Assembly: GCA_963989385.1 (NCBI GenBank)
Contig: OZ022502.1
Coordinates: 7,904,501 to 7,968,500, forward strand
Source: Ctena decussata
Taxonomy: Eukaryota > Mollusca > Bivalvia > Lucinida > Lucinidae
Reading direction: 5' to 3'
Length of the DNA stretch: 64,000 nucleotides
Part shown: one piece after another, positions 54,421-64,000 of the stretch
How the letters are laid out: every line of letters starts with the position of its first letter
Position numbering within the stretch: position 1 is the first letter of the stretch
The notes under the pieces: generated by a model
Told to the model about the DNA's origin: nothing
Databases searched by the model: none
The model's input: only the letters and a program-made list of their open reading frames with translations
Made by a program: the position numbers and the translations under genes

Positions 54421-54511
54421 GTGCATATGTATTGGGACACCTAAAATAATAAATTTTCCATTTGTCCCAAATGGAAAATTCATTATTTTAGGTGTCCCAA
54501 TATATACGCAC
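54421..54511. repeat. 91-bp near-perfect hairpin in TRIM-like 3' UTR
   Basis: Arms of 43 bp (54421-54463, 54469-54511) pair with three mismatches around loop GTCCC. Core 'attgggacacctaaaataat' on the left and its inverse on the right. It begins 28 bp after the stop codon. No clear target duplication. Confidence 0.85.
54448..54453 (+). terminator. Candidate poly(A) signal inside the hairpin
   Basis: AATAAA 56 nt after the TGA of the TRIM-like gene, in the left arm of the 91-bp hairpin. The right arm has ATTATTTT rather than a second signal on this strand. Confidence 0.45.
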
Positions 54512-54599
54512 ATTGCCATACTTTAAGTCATTTCTGAAACAATGAAATTTAACGCATTAATGTCCAGCGTCCCATCATGAAAAGGGGCTCTTGCAAACA

Positions 54600-54645
54600 C
54601 TGCATACAAGATACCACAAAACGCGGCGTCTGATCAGCGTCAACA
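54600..54645. repeat. GCCGC hairpin repeat, diverged copy 4
   Basis: 'gataccacaaaacgcggcgt' + 'ctgatcag' matches the loop and right arm of the family; the left arm is decayed. Confidence 0.4.
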
Positions 54646-54756
54646 CAATCAATCAAAGAAAAAGTTTACGCTTTCGACCTACTAAATAATCCTTATCACA
54701 AGAAGTGTATCCTGGACGTGTATAACATTTCATTAATCAAATGAACTAATTGCTTT

Positions 54757-56035
54757 GAAGGTTTGAAGGTTTATTCAATGACCGGGACCCCTAACCGGAG
54801 TATAGGTCAAAATGTAACATGTTAACACAAAACAAGTAATTAACAACAAAAACAATTCGAAGAAAGCTTCAAAGCAGACTAGTAAAACTGACTGACGACA
54901 CTTGGAGAGTGGTGAAAAAGGCTGATGTAGCCAGAGCTCCAGATAACACATAAAATATCCCACTGGTTCCAATAAACACCCCAATTACTTTTCAAACTTC
55001 CATGTTTCCAACAACTTACAAAGGCTGATGACCTCCTGTATGCCTCTCTGGAAAACATTTTAAATGAGATTTATAACCCAAGATAAGAATTTGCTCCCAG
55101 AGGAGCAAAGTTCCCAACAAGGGTCGACCCCCTCAAGAAGGGAGACAACTGACGGGTCAACATCTGGGTTTGCCACAGGCCCACAAATGTGAATACATGC
55201 ATTATAAACTCCTGATTGCCTCTCTGAAGGACACATCTCTACAAATAAAGTTGACTCCTCAACAAGTTCAGAAATGCCAAAAGTTACGAGTTATTCAAAT
55301 GATTATGCTATACTGACCAGTCAATCTATGTAGCCTCTGTCAGATTTACAAAGGGGAGCAACAAGAACTGTTTTCTGGTTTGCCTTCCTGAAGGACACTT
55401 CTCTGCATGAATTCCCGTATGCCTCTCTGGAAAATGAAGCCCCTTAAATAAGGAAATTGCTCCCAGAGGAGCAAATTCCCCGACAAAGGTCACCCACCCC
55501 AAGAAGGGCAGGCAACTGATGAATCAACATCAGGGTTTTCCACCAGCCCCACAAAGATGACCGTCATGAGAACCTGTTTGCCTCCCCGGAGGACAGAACT
55601 CTTCAAACAAAGTCTACTCTTCAGGAAATTCAGAGACGCCAAAAGCGACTATGCTATACTGACCAGTCAACAGATGCATCTTCTATCAGGAGCCCCACAA
55701 ACTCCTGCTTTCCTGTATGCCTCCCTGGATAACGCAGCACTTCAAACTAGGTCCATCCCCCGATGCGGGAATCCACTCCCAGAGGAGTAAACTCGCCCAA
55801 CAAGAGCTGACCCAACGTGAAGGAGGGTAACTGACCAGACTTCCCCAGAGTTTTACCTCAGATTACATTAGGGAACATCATGAATTCCTGTTAGCCTCTC
55901 TGGAGGACATGGCTCTTCAAGTGGGGCCCACACCCCAAAAAGAATTTGCCACCAAAGGAAAGAATTTGCCCTCAGAGAAGCAAATTCACTCCACAAGACC
56001 CAACCCCCTTAAAAATGGGGGTGTAAAAGAGGGAA
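54757..56035 (-). repeat. Minus-strand retroelement tail with complex tandem repeat
   Basis: At 54757-54800 the minus strand reads '...cattgaataaaccttcaaa', a polyadenylation-like 3' end. Further right, diverged units recur at about 55088, 55453, 55768 and 55960 ('ttgctcccagaggagcaaa', 'caacaagggtc', 'tgtatgcctctctgga'). The 'ctcccagaggag' core is palindromic. No reading frame survives. Confidence 0.55.
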
Positions 56036-56039
56036 AACA

Positions 56040-57370
56040 GTAGGACTGCTTCGAACAAAAGCATATATGGTTCAACTTACATCTCTTACTTATGTATATA
56101 GAATCACTATACAAATGGAGAGCAGACTGGTTTTCAACTGGAGATCAGAATGGTTCTTCACCACACTTGATTCAGAACGAAATCGATACAACGTTCAACA
56201 ACTATTAATGGACTCTTGTACTGGTTAACGATTGCTGTTGTGAGAAATGCAGATTTCATAATGATTGCGTGTGGATGACTTTTAATGTATATACGTTTTC
56301 TGCGGTGCTGGGACATGATGCTGTAAAAATGTACACAATAACAACCTGTTTACACGAGAGATGCACGCACAATGGGCACAGCGAAACATAGAGCATAGCA
56401 CGCCCTTAATGTGCAAGTGGATCTGCCCATACTGCGAGGAGGGTGTGTTAACTATGTATTAATTGATATAAACACCAGACAAAAAGTATGTTGATGAACA
56501 CACCGGGTAGGCGGCAATCCTGAACACTCGCGACAATCCAGAACGCGGATCAAATATTTACGCGACGAGTTAGGGTAACTCAGTTTAACATGTTTTATTT
56601 CATTTAATCGAACGGTTTTGGGTAAAAACAATTATTACTGGCCTGAAGCAGCATGTCTGAAAATTTCCCTGAAGAAAAATTTTCTTCACAAAGTCTTTAC
56701 TAAATGTCGCACTGCCTACTTACATTTTGACCATGAAATTTTAGACTGGCAAATTCAGATTTCTGGCTTATATTCCAAATTATTCAAGGTCAAACTAAAT
56801 AAAACACAGTCTTCTGATAAACTTGAATGTCTTTCCTAAACACCTGTAAAAGTTCTAGGTTCTACGTTTAATTTTCACCGTACTTGGATGGGGATGAAAA
56901 TGCAAGGGTAAAAACTTCTGGCAATCGAAAACGCTGTTTTCTAAAATCGGTTGCAATCGACTAACGCAGGGCATGGCAATCGATGACGAAGAAGCTGTAT
57001 AACAAACTGTTTCTAGATAAAGCTTTGCTGCATTATTTTTCATTTAGTGACATGCGCCTTCAAGATTGAGTGTTTCTGTTTACAGACACGAGATGGCACT
57101 AAAATCTATGTATGTCTTGAAGAAGAGTTATGCCTGGAAACGTTAAAATATATTCTATAGGGGTAAAAGCCTTTTGCTTGTTTTTGTCGCTGAAATTGTT
57201 GTTCTTGTTATTGATTTGTTGTTGAGAATGTTGTAATTATTGTTGTCGTTGTTTCAGGTCATTTTCTAAATCAGACTCTCGAAAAACACAACGAAGCGCA
57301 GTACATGTATTATTGCTCTAAATACCCATCGTTCCCCAATATAACACAGAGCCAACTATATATGGTTGCT
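56040..57370. other. No gene recognised
   Basis: AT-rich. A trinucleotide-rich 'gttgttgtt'-like tract lies at 57180-57250. Frame 56618-56839 (+) has an R-T-A-Y-L-H-F-D-H-like stretch but no recognisable domain. Confidence 0.4.
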
Positions 57371-58102
57371 GTTGTGATTATTGTTATTGCTGTTGTCAGG
57401 CTCCACGTAGATCAATATAAGAATTCCATGGCTCAATTTGCTAGCATAAGATTTGCCATTTATCAACGAATACCTTGGCAGGTATTCCAATCCCATGCAT
57501 GGTATTGTCCAGCTTGGTATCGGGTACATGTACCCTAAGGTTCGCCATTCAACAAACTTTCATACATGGTATCTGAATCTTATGCATTATGTTGCTCACC
57601 ATGGTATTGTGTAGCATTGGATTTGCCATTCGATGGATATCATGAATGGTACTCAAATCCCATTCATGAAATTGCACAGCATGATGTTGACTAGCATGGG
57701 GTTCATTATATATGTATTCGAAATTCATACATAGTATTGCCCAGCATGGTATTGGATAGATGGAGTTCACCATTCGACGAATCCCCTGCATGGTATTTTG
57801 CTCAGTATGTTATTTGCTGATATGGGGTTTGCCAGTTGATTAAACCTCATGCACACCAGTATTCAAATCACATGCATGCTATTACTCAGAAAGGTATTGG
57901 CTAGCTTTAGATTCGTCATTCGATAAAATCCTTACATGGAATTTGAATGCACAGCAAGGCACTGGGTTGAATGTTTGCTTTTTGCATTTGATGATGTCAA
58001 ATTTGTTGATGGTGTGCAGAAACAAGTCATACAAGGTCCAGCTAATCAACATCTGTTTTACTAATATAAGAAATAAAAAGTTTTACAATGTTCCAAATCG
58101 AC

Positions 58103-60980
58103 GTTGCCATGGTAATAGAAGCACCGAATCGTCAGTGAATTTATTTAAAAATATCATTTTCAAAGCAAATTATCTACCTTCAGCTAAGGTGCATACTAAC
58201 AATCCATACAAATTATAGATAACCCATATCTGGTCTACCAATGCTTAAAACAAGAAGTAATACTTTGTTCCAAATGTACGTTACCATGGCAACCAAAATG
58301 TCAAATTGTAAGCAACCGTACATAAAAAATAGCATTTTAGTAGTATATTCTCTTTAGCAGAGGTGTATATCAGTATTCCTACAGAATTAAAATAACTCAT
58401 ATTTGCTTTTCTCATATTGGAAATAAAAAGTTTTACAATGTTCCTAATTTACGTTACCATGGCAACAGAAACATCAAACCATCAGTGAATTAACCTAAAA
58501 ACACCATTTTTCAAAACAAGTTATCTATCTTCAGCAAAGGTGTATTCTAACAATTCATACAAATTCTAGATAACAAAAAACTTAAGCTATTTCCACAGAA
58601 TCTAAATAACACAAATTTGATTTTCATATATTGAAAAATATTTTTTAAAATATTCCTAATTTATGTTACCATGACAACAGAAATATCGAACAGTCAGCGA
58701 ATTTACTTAAAAATTTCATTTTAAAAACAAATTATCTACTATACCTTCAGCAAAGGTGGATACAAACAATTCATAGAAATATTTGCTTTACCAATGCTAA
58801 AAACAAAAAGTAATACTGTGTTACAAATTGGTATTACCATGGCAACCCAGATGTCAAACTGACAGCAATCAAACATAAAAAAAATGTGTATTATTTCTCT
58901 TCAACAAAGGTGTATATAAGCTTTTACTACAAAATCAAGAAACCACACATCTTCTTTTCTCATATTGAAAATTAAAAGTTTTACAATGTTACTAATTTAC
59001 GTTACCATGGCAACAGAAACATCGAACAGTCAGTGAATTAACCTTAATAACAACATTTTCAAGACAAAGCATCTACCTACAGCAAAGGTGGATACTAACA
59101 AATAATACAAATTCTAGATATCCCATATCTGGTATTTCTCTTCAGCAAAGATGTATATGAGCAATTCCTACAGAACCTAAATAGAACACATTTGATTTTA
59201 ACATACTGAAACTAAAAAAGTTTTACAATGTTTCAAATTGTTGTTACCATGGCAACAGAAACACCGAATCATCAGTGAATTTACCTAAAACTTTCATTTT
59301 CATATCAAATTAGCTATCCTCAGCAAAAGTGCATACTAACAATTGGTTCAAATTCTAGATAACCCATATCTGATCTACTAATGCTAAAACAAAAACAGGG
59401 CCGTCGTCGGCTTTTGAAAAGTGGTACGGCCATGGAACGCCCCGAGTGCGAAAGGCACGAGTTGGGGAAAGCATAAGAGGGTTATCCCCCTCTTGTAAGA
59501 GGGTTCGGGGGACCACCCCCGAGAAAATTTTGAATTCAGGACGACTCTAGAAGCGATTTTAATGCATTTTTAGACCAATTTCGCTTGTGAAACTCAATTG
59601 ATTTTATGAGTATTTACCTCCCATGAGAAAATTTTTGAATTCAGGACATCTCTAGAAGGGATTTTAATGCATCTTGTGACCATTTTGCCTGTGAATCTCA
59701 ATTTATTTTATGAGCATTTGTTGTATATATTCAGATGCTAACCCCAGTTTTTTAAAACTGCCAAAGGTGTTCTCCGAGAACTGAAGGCGCGAGTGGGGGT
59801 GTGCACGAGAGGGGGTGTCCTTATTTCCCCGAGAAAAATTTTAATTCAGGACGTCTCTAGGAGCGATTTTAATGCATTTTGAGACCAAGGCAGAGAGGAA
59901 TACCGGAAAAGAGTGGTTCGGCTAATACCATATTTGGCCGAATGAAAAAAGTGGTACGGCCAATACCATATGCGGCCGAAAAAGTGGTCCGGCCATGGCC
60001 GGACCGACCGGACCGCCCACGACGGCCTTGAAAAAGTAATACTATGTAACAAATTGACGTTACCATGGCAACTCAAATGTCAAACTGTCAGCTGAAGAGA
60101 AATGATACGCTTTTATTATGCTGTTTTTTTATGTATGATAGCTGAAGTTTGATATGGGTAAAAGAAATGTTTGTTATTTAAACTTAATGGGAACTTCACA
60201 TACACCTTTGCTGAAGAGAAATGATATGCTGAAATGTGCTGTTTTATGCAAGATTGGTGACATGTTGCCATTTGGGTTGCCATGGTAACGTAAATTTACA
60301 ACATTCAATAACTTCTTATTTTTAGTATGGGGGAAAAAGTAAGTGTGTTATCTAAACTTTTAAGGTTTTGTTTATATATAATCATTGATGAACAGAAAAA
60401 AATGTGATTTTTGTGTAACTTTGGTGACAGTTTGCTGTTTTAGTTGCTTTGATAATGAAAATTTTGAACATTCTTTAATTTTAAAGTGTTTGTTTGGGTT
60501 AAAAGAACTGCGTATTATTTCAATTGTTTTTAGAACTGCACATCAGATAACCTCTTTAAAAAGGAATTAATGTGTTTGAAAATGCTGTTTATATAAGATT
60601 AAAGACAGTTCGATATATGAGTTACCATGGTTAGAAAAATTTAGTACAGTGCATAACTTTTTATTATGGGTATGAATGAAAAAAAATGTTACTTAATTTT
60701 TATATGATTTGGCCATCAGAGACACATTTGCTGAAGAAATATAATATGCTTGTTTTTATATAAAATTGGTAAATAAGTTGACATTTTGGTTGCTATGATA
60801 ACGTAAATTTGGATCATTGTACATTCATTTTTTATTTTTGATAAGGAAGGAAGAAACGTCTTTTAAATTTTATGGAAAATTCATATTAACATCTTTGCTA
60901 AAAAGAAGAAAATATGGTTTCATTGTGCTCCTTTCATGTGACATTGGTGAAAGTTTTAACATTTTGGTTGCTATGGTAAC
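58103..60980. promoter_or_regulatory. Cluster of twelve X-box-like (RFX-type) 14-mers
   Basis: Sites start at 58103, 58280, 58453, 58675, 58832, 59001, 59243, 60059, 60286, 60621, 60789 and 60967. Most read GTTACCATGGCAAC or the inverse GTTGCCATGGTAAC, and eight or more fit the RFX X-box consensus RYYNYYATRRNRAC exactly. Whether any RFX factor binds here is not shown by the sequence; the site may simply be the repeat's own palindrome. Confidence 0.55.
59396..60030. mobile_element. 635-bp CAGGGCCG element inserted in the array
   Basis: Inverted ends 'cagggccgtcgtcggc' and 'gcccacgacggccttg' match at 14 of 16 positions. AAAAA flanks both sides. Uninterrupted array units read 'aacaaaaagtaatac' at this spot (for example 58790-58815), giving an empty-site reference. 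Contains two diverged internal copies of 'gagaaaattttgaattcagg' + 'acg.ctctag'. No coding capacity. Confidence 0.75.
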
Positions 60981-61354
60981 GTTTACCATGCACAGGATTC
61001 GCCAAATGGCTAACCACATAATAGCCGGTACCATACTGGGCAATACTGTACATGAAATTCAAATGCAATGCAAGATATTCTTCAGAATTTAATGGCAAAC
61101 CCTATGCTATCCAATACCAAGCACTCAAACATGCCTGCATGCACACACGCTCGTCAACATACACCATAGGTAGTCCATACCTTTTTTATGCCATTTTTAC
61201 TGTCTTACTGTCTACTGTGTTCTGTTAACTGTCACTGCATCCTGTCTTTTTTAGGTCTACTGCAAGATTGAATTTGTGCATATGCAAGAACATGGGCAAA
61301 AGCTATGGATGTATTTGGGTACTAATGCACATCACATGCACACAGTTTATGTGT

Positions 61355-61707
61355 CTTTTTTTTTTGACGTCATCAATATGGCGGTCGGTTGTGTCTTTCT
61401 TGTCGGGGACTTATAAAAATAAAAATGGACTAATTTTATCGGTTTTTGGAGGATATAAGAAAAATTAGAAATGTGAAATTGGATAAATTAGGATTTGGCG
61501 CATGATAGAGGTGATAAAACTTATGTTTAACTCTTCTTTATGACAAATTTATAAAAGTTATATAAGTTCTATTGTTCGTGAGCAGATTTTTGTGCGTGAC
61601 TTTTTTCTAAGTATGAATGAGCAGTGAACTGTAATCAGTGGACAGAGCACGTCAAATTTTTTTCTACGTATACTGCTCAAAAAAATAAAGGCTCACTATT
61701 TGTGATG
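61355..61707 (+). promoter_or_regulatory. Promoter-like 5' region of the LINE ORF1
   Basis: A perfect CRE palindrome TGACGTCA (61365-61372) is followed 5 bp later by ATGGCGG (61378-61384), a YY1-type core as seen at the 5' end of several internal-promoter LINEs. The rest is AT-rich leader. Confidence 0.4.
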
Positions 61708-62637
61708 AATGTCACATCCACACCGATAACTGCGATTTCAAGTAAGAAACGTGAATTACAGTCCCCTGAAGAGCTGTCTGAATTAAAAAAGAACAGAGTA
61801 GCATCAAATTCGGAATCTGCATCTGAGTCTGACATTTCTGACTTGTCAATCATGTCAAATAAGGCAGAGAAGGAAGGATTAGAGACAGCCTCACCAAGTG
61901 TCATCAGACTTGACAACACTAATATGGAGACTATTGCTGAGCTTCTCAAAACTTCTTTCCAACCTCAGTTAACAGAGATGGTCGGCTCAATTATAAGTGG
62001 CGTCCTTGAGGGCCTGCAAAGTACGGTTGTGACATTACAAAATGAGATTAAAGAGCTGCGAATGGAAAATAATGAGCTGAAATCAAAAGTGCTTACATTG
62101 GAAACAAAAGCAGATTCGGCTGAGCAGTACAGCCGCCGTAACTGCCTACGAGTAGCGGGTGTTCCGGAGCCAACAGGTGGTCAAACTGAAAACACGGATG
62201 AGCATGTTTTGAAACTGACCCATGACTTGGGGGTCGACGTCGACTTGAACGACATTGAGCGTAGTCATCGCATTGGAAGGCCAAGGGCGTTAGGACGACC
62301 TCGTGACATAATAGTCAAGTTTGTATCGTACAGAGTACGAAGGAAGGTCTACGGAGTGCGCACCCAAACTAAAGCCAAAGGTCTTATGGGTGTTTATATT
62401 AATGAAGACCTTACACGACAGAGAAGTCAACTACTACGGAAAGCGCGTAAAATGGTCAAAAATAAGAACCTTCTAAGTTCATGGTCCAGCGACGGTACTA
62501 TTCTTGTGCGCGATTTACATGATGTGGTACATAGAATTCAAAGTGAAAATGACCTTGCTCAGTTTGGTCCTGTGCCTGTTTTCACAGACACAGGGGTGGG
62601 ACAGGCTGATCGTCAAGCTCGCGAAATGGACCACTAA
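61708..62637 (+). CDS. LINE ORF1-type protein: coiled coil plus RRM
   Basis: About 309 aa from the Met at 61708 (an in-frame upstream Met at 61624 would add 28). Ser/Glu-rich N-terminus, then a leucine-heptad coiled coil (L-Q-S-T-V-V-T-L-Q-N-E-I-K-E-L). An RRM-like domain starts at N-C-L-R-V-A-G-V-P-E and includes D-I-I-V-K-F-V-S-Y-R. A basic C-terminal domain follows (Y-I-N-E-D-L-T-R-Q-R-S-Q-L-L-R-K-A-R-K). This matches the L1-ORF1 / Transposase_22 architecture: a trimeric RNA chaperone of the retrotransposon RNP. No stop or frameshift is present, but the usual endonuclease-RT ORF2 is not found in the 1.36 kb to the window end. It may be an internally deleted copy or a domesticated gene. Confidence 0.8.
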   Translation, partial: NVTSTPITAISSKKRELQSPEELSELKKNRVASNSESASESDISDLSIMSNKAEKEGLETASPSVIRLDNTNMETIAELLKTSFQPQLTEMVGSIISGVLEGLQSTVVTLQNEIKELRMENNELKSKVLTLETKADSAEQYSRRNCLRVAGVPEPTGGQTENTDEHVLKLTHDLGVDVDLNDIERSHRIGRPRALGRPRDIIVKFVSYRVRRKVYGVRTQTKAKGLMGVYINEDLTRQRSQLLRKARKMVKNKNLLSSWSSDGTILVRDLHDVVHRIQSENDLAQFGPVPVFTDTGVGQADRQAREMDH

Positions 62638-62639
62638 GA

Positions 62640-63250
62640 TGATCGAATAGTGCATTAGTAATACTGAACAGTATACTATATGTATATACTACGGCGTACG
62701 ATTAAATTGTCACGTGATAGATAAAACTGTTACTACCTTTTCGTAATGTCTCAAGTCTTAAGAACTAACAAAAATTTCAATGAAAAAATAAGTGCTTGTT
62801 GATAGTGCTCTTTCTAGGTATCTGGAAAACTTTGTCACTTAATGTCAAAGCTGCTGATGGTGCGAATACAGATCAGAATGCTGTATTCGCGGGATCAGGG
62901 CCTACGCAGTTTCCACAGGCACTTTGTCCCAAACATAGGGATCTTGCGGTATATTATAAACCGGTTTCTGTGCGCTAACTTGAAATGTTTGGACACATCA
63001 GCTGTATGTAGCTTGGACATTAAACTGGGTATTTGGACACAAATCTATTCTAAATTTGATGTCTATACATCCTTAGTAATGCCACTAGTGTGGTAAGCCA
63101 GATTAATTCATCAACCTTTTTTCTGTTTGTCTATTTTTCTGAGACCTGCTGCATTTATTCTTATAGTGTATATGTGGTGTACAGGTGTTGTAAGCATGCC
63201 CTGATCAGACTGCTGCTTAACTGATTCTTAAATCATGCTGGTTTTTCATA
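62640..63250. other. No ORF2 or other gene found
   Basis: Overlapping short frames at 62796-63096 have no endonuclease or RT motifs. AT-rich. Confidence 0.5.
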
Positions 63251-63254
63251 CTTA

Positions 63255-64000
63255 CCCCGGATGCTAGAGGTGATGTAATATTGACGGGTAGTACATATCC
63301 TGATCGTTTTGTTGGTTCAGAAGGTGCATGATTTGTGATGCCATATTGCGGGAACAGCTAAAGTGTTCTATATCAACTGTCCCTTTTGCCGGGAATAAAA
63401 GTTCACCTTCCCATCGGGCACACGGCATTGAATCAACGTTGATTCCACGTCATGACGTTGAATCAGCGTTGATTCAGTGTTGATCCAGTGCTAGAGTTTG
63501 GATTTTAGGCAAGGACACTTTAGTCATTTAGTGCATTTTAATATTGACTGAAAGTTGACAGACCTATATATAATATGAAAGTGAAATAATGCACACCCTG
63601 GTCAGACTGTCGTCTCATATCATCATGGTATGCACTATTGACGATTAGTACATATCCTGGTCGTTCTGTTGGTTCAGAAGGCGCATGATTTGTGATGCCA
63701 TATTGCGGGAACAGCTAAAGTGTTCTATATCAACTTTCCCTTTTTGCCGGGAATAAAAGTTCACCTTCCCATCGGACACACGGCATTGAATCAACGTTGA
63801 TTCCACGTCATGACGTTGAATCAGCGTTGATTCAGTGTTGATTTAGTGCTAGAGTTTGGATTTTGGGTAAGGACACTTTAGTCATTTAGTGCAGTTAAAT
63901 GCTGAATATTGACTGAAAGTGAAATAATGCACACCCTGGTCAGACTGTCGTCTCATTTCATCATGGTATGCACTGTAGATTTGGTTTGAATTATTACTGT
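63255..64000. repeat. Tandem duplication with CAACGTTGA palindrome in each unit
   Basis: 'gttggttcagaagg.gcatga' at 63311 and 63668 gives a period of about 357 bp. 'gcacaccctggtcagactgt' at about 63591 and 63929 gives about 338 bp. Each unit contains 'cccatcgg.cacacggcattg' + 'aatcaacgttgattccacg' and the central 'cgtcatgacg' (63411 and 63770). A third partial unit runs off the window. Confidence 0.8.

Larger units (their letters stand above)
57380..61140. repeat. Giant fold-back: inverted nested tandem arrays
   Basis: Outer arms are about 110-bp units ('ggtattgcccagcatggtat', 'tttgccattcga') at 57400-57940 and inverted at 60985-61140. Inner arms are about 175-bp units built around GTTACCATGGCAAC: eight copies at 58103-60072 and four inverted copies (GTTGCCATGGTAAC type) at 60286-60980. 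The symmetry centre is near 60100 ('gtcagctgaagagaaatgat'). A 635-bp element interrupts the left inner arm. Non-coding. Confidence 0.8.

Overview
The window is eukaryotic and AT-rich. It has split genes with GT..AG introns, APE-type LINEs, tRNA-derived SINEs and very many fold-back and tandem-array repeats. This repeat style, together with a TRIM-like double B-box protein, suggests a bivalve mollusc; a venerid-type clam is a guess from repeat style only. Nothing looks bacterial or viral, and there is no rRNA, no intact tRNA and no CRISPR.

Three intact coding units are supported. (1) A six-exon gene at 6906-12906 (+) encodes 431 aa with every splice phase consistent. It has an N-terminal membrane anchor, an acidic disordered middle, a RHIM-like amyloid core (V-M-I-G-D-N-N) in exon 5 and a basic, Cys-ending tail. 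I recognise no family over its full length, and it is the best candidate for an undescribed component, possibly a membrane-tethered necrosome or innate-immune adaptor. (2) A TRIM-like gene at 52557-54392 (+) has two B-boxes, no RING, a coiled coil and a C-terminal beta-propeller-like half on one coding exon. (3) An intact LINE ORF1-type protein at 61708-62637 (+) has a coiled coil plus RRM, an upstream promoter-like region and no ORF2 beside it.

Layout. 1-6.5 kb: dispersed repeats and LINE tails. 6.9-12.9 kb: the RHIM-like gene, with MITEs in its introns and 3' flank. 13-16 kb: fold-back MITEs. 16.4-21.1 kb: about ten copies of a 455-bp tandem unit organised as 911-bp dimers. 21-28 kb: SINE and LINE tails, a TA-flanked MITE and a diverged tandem duplication carrying short CAACGTTGA palindromic insertions. 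28.5-36.5 kb: a decayed CR1/L2-like LINE whose reverse transcriptase is split by a 4.6-kb long-TIR element; that element holds another tandem array, which in turn holds a SINE with 12-bp target duplications. 37-52 kb: mostly unannotatable, apparently bracketed by TTAA plus 35-bp inverted repeats (39149-51743), with an inner 0.54-kb inverted duplication, a SINE and a 1.06-kb fold-back. 52-56 kb: the TRIM-like gene, a 91-bp hairpin carrying its first poly(A) signal, and a minus-strand repeat. 57.4-61.1 kb: a large inverted tandem array carrying twelve X-box-like (RFX-type) 14-mers. 63.3-64 kb: a tandem duplication running off the end.

No operon-like cooperation exists here. Both non-LINE genes look immunity-related by domain content, and both have copies of the same TA-flanked TGAGCC fold-back MITE in introns or flanks. 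All family statements come from motifs read by eye; no database search was possible.
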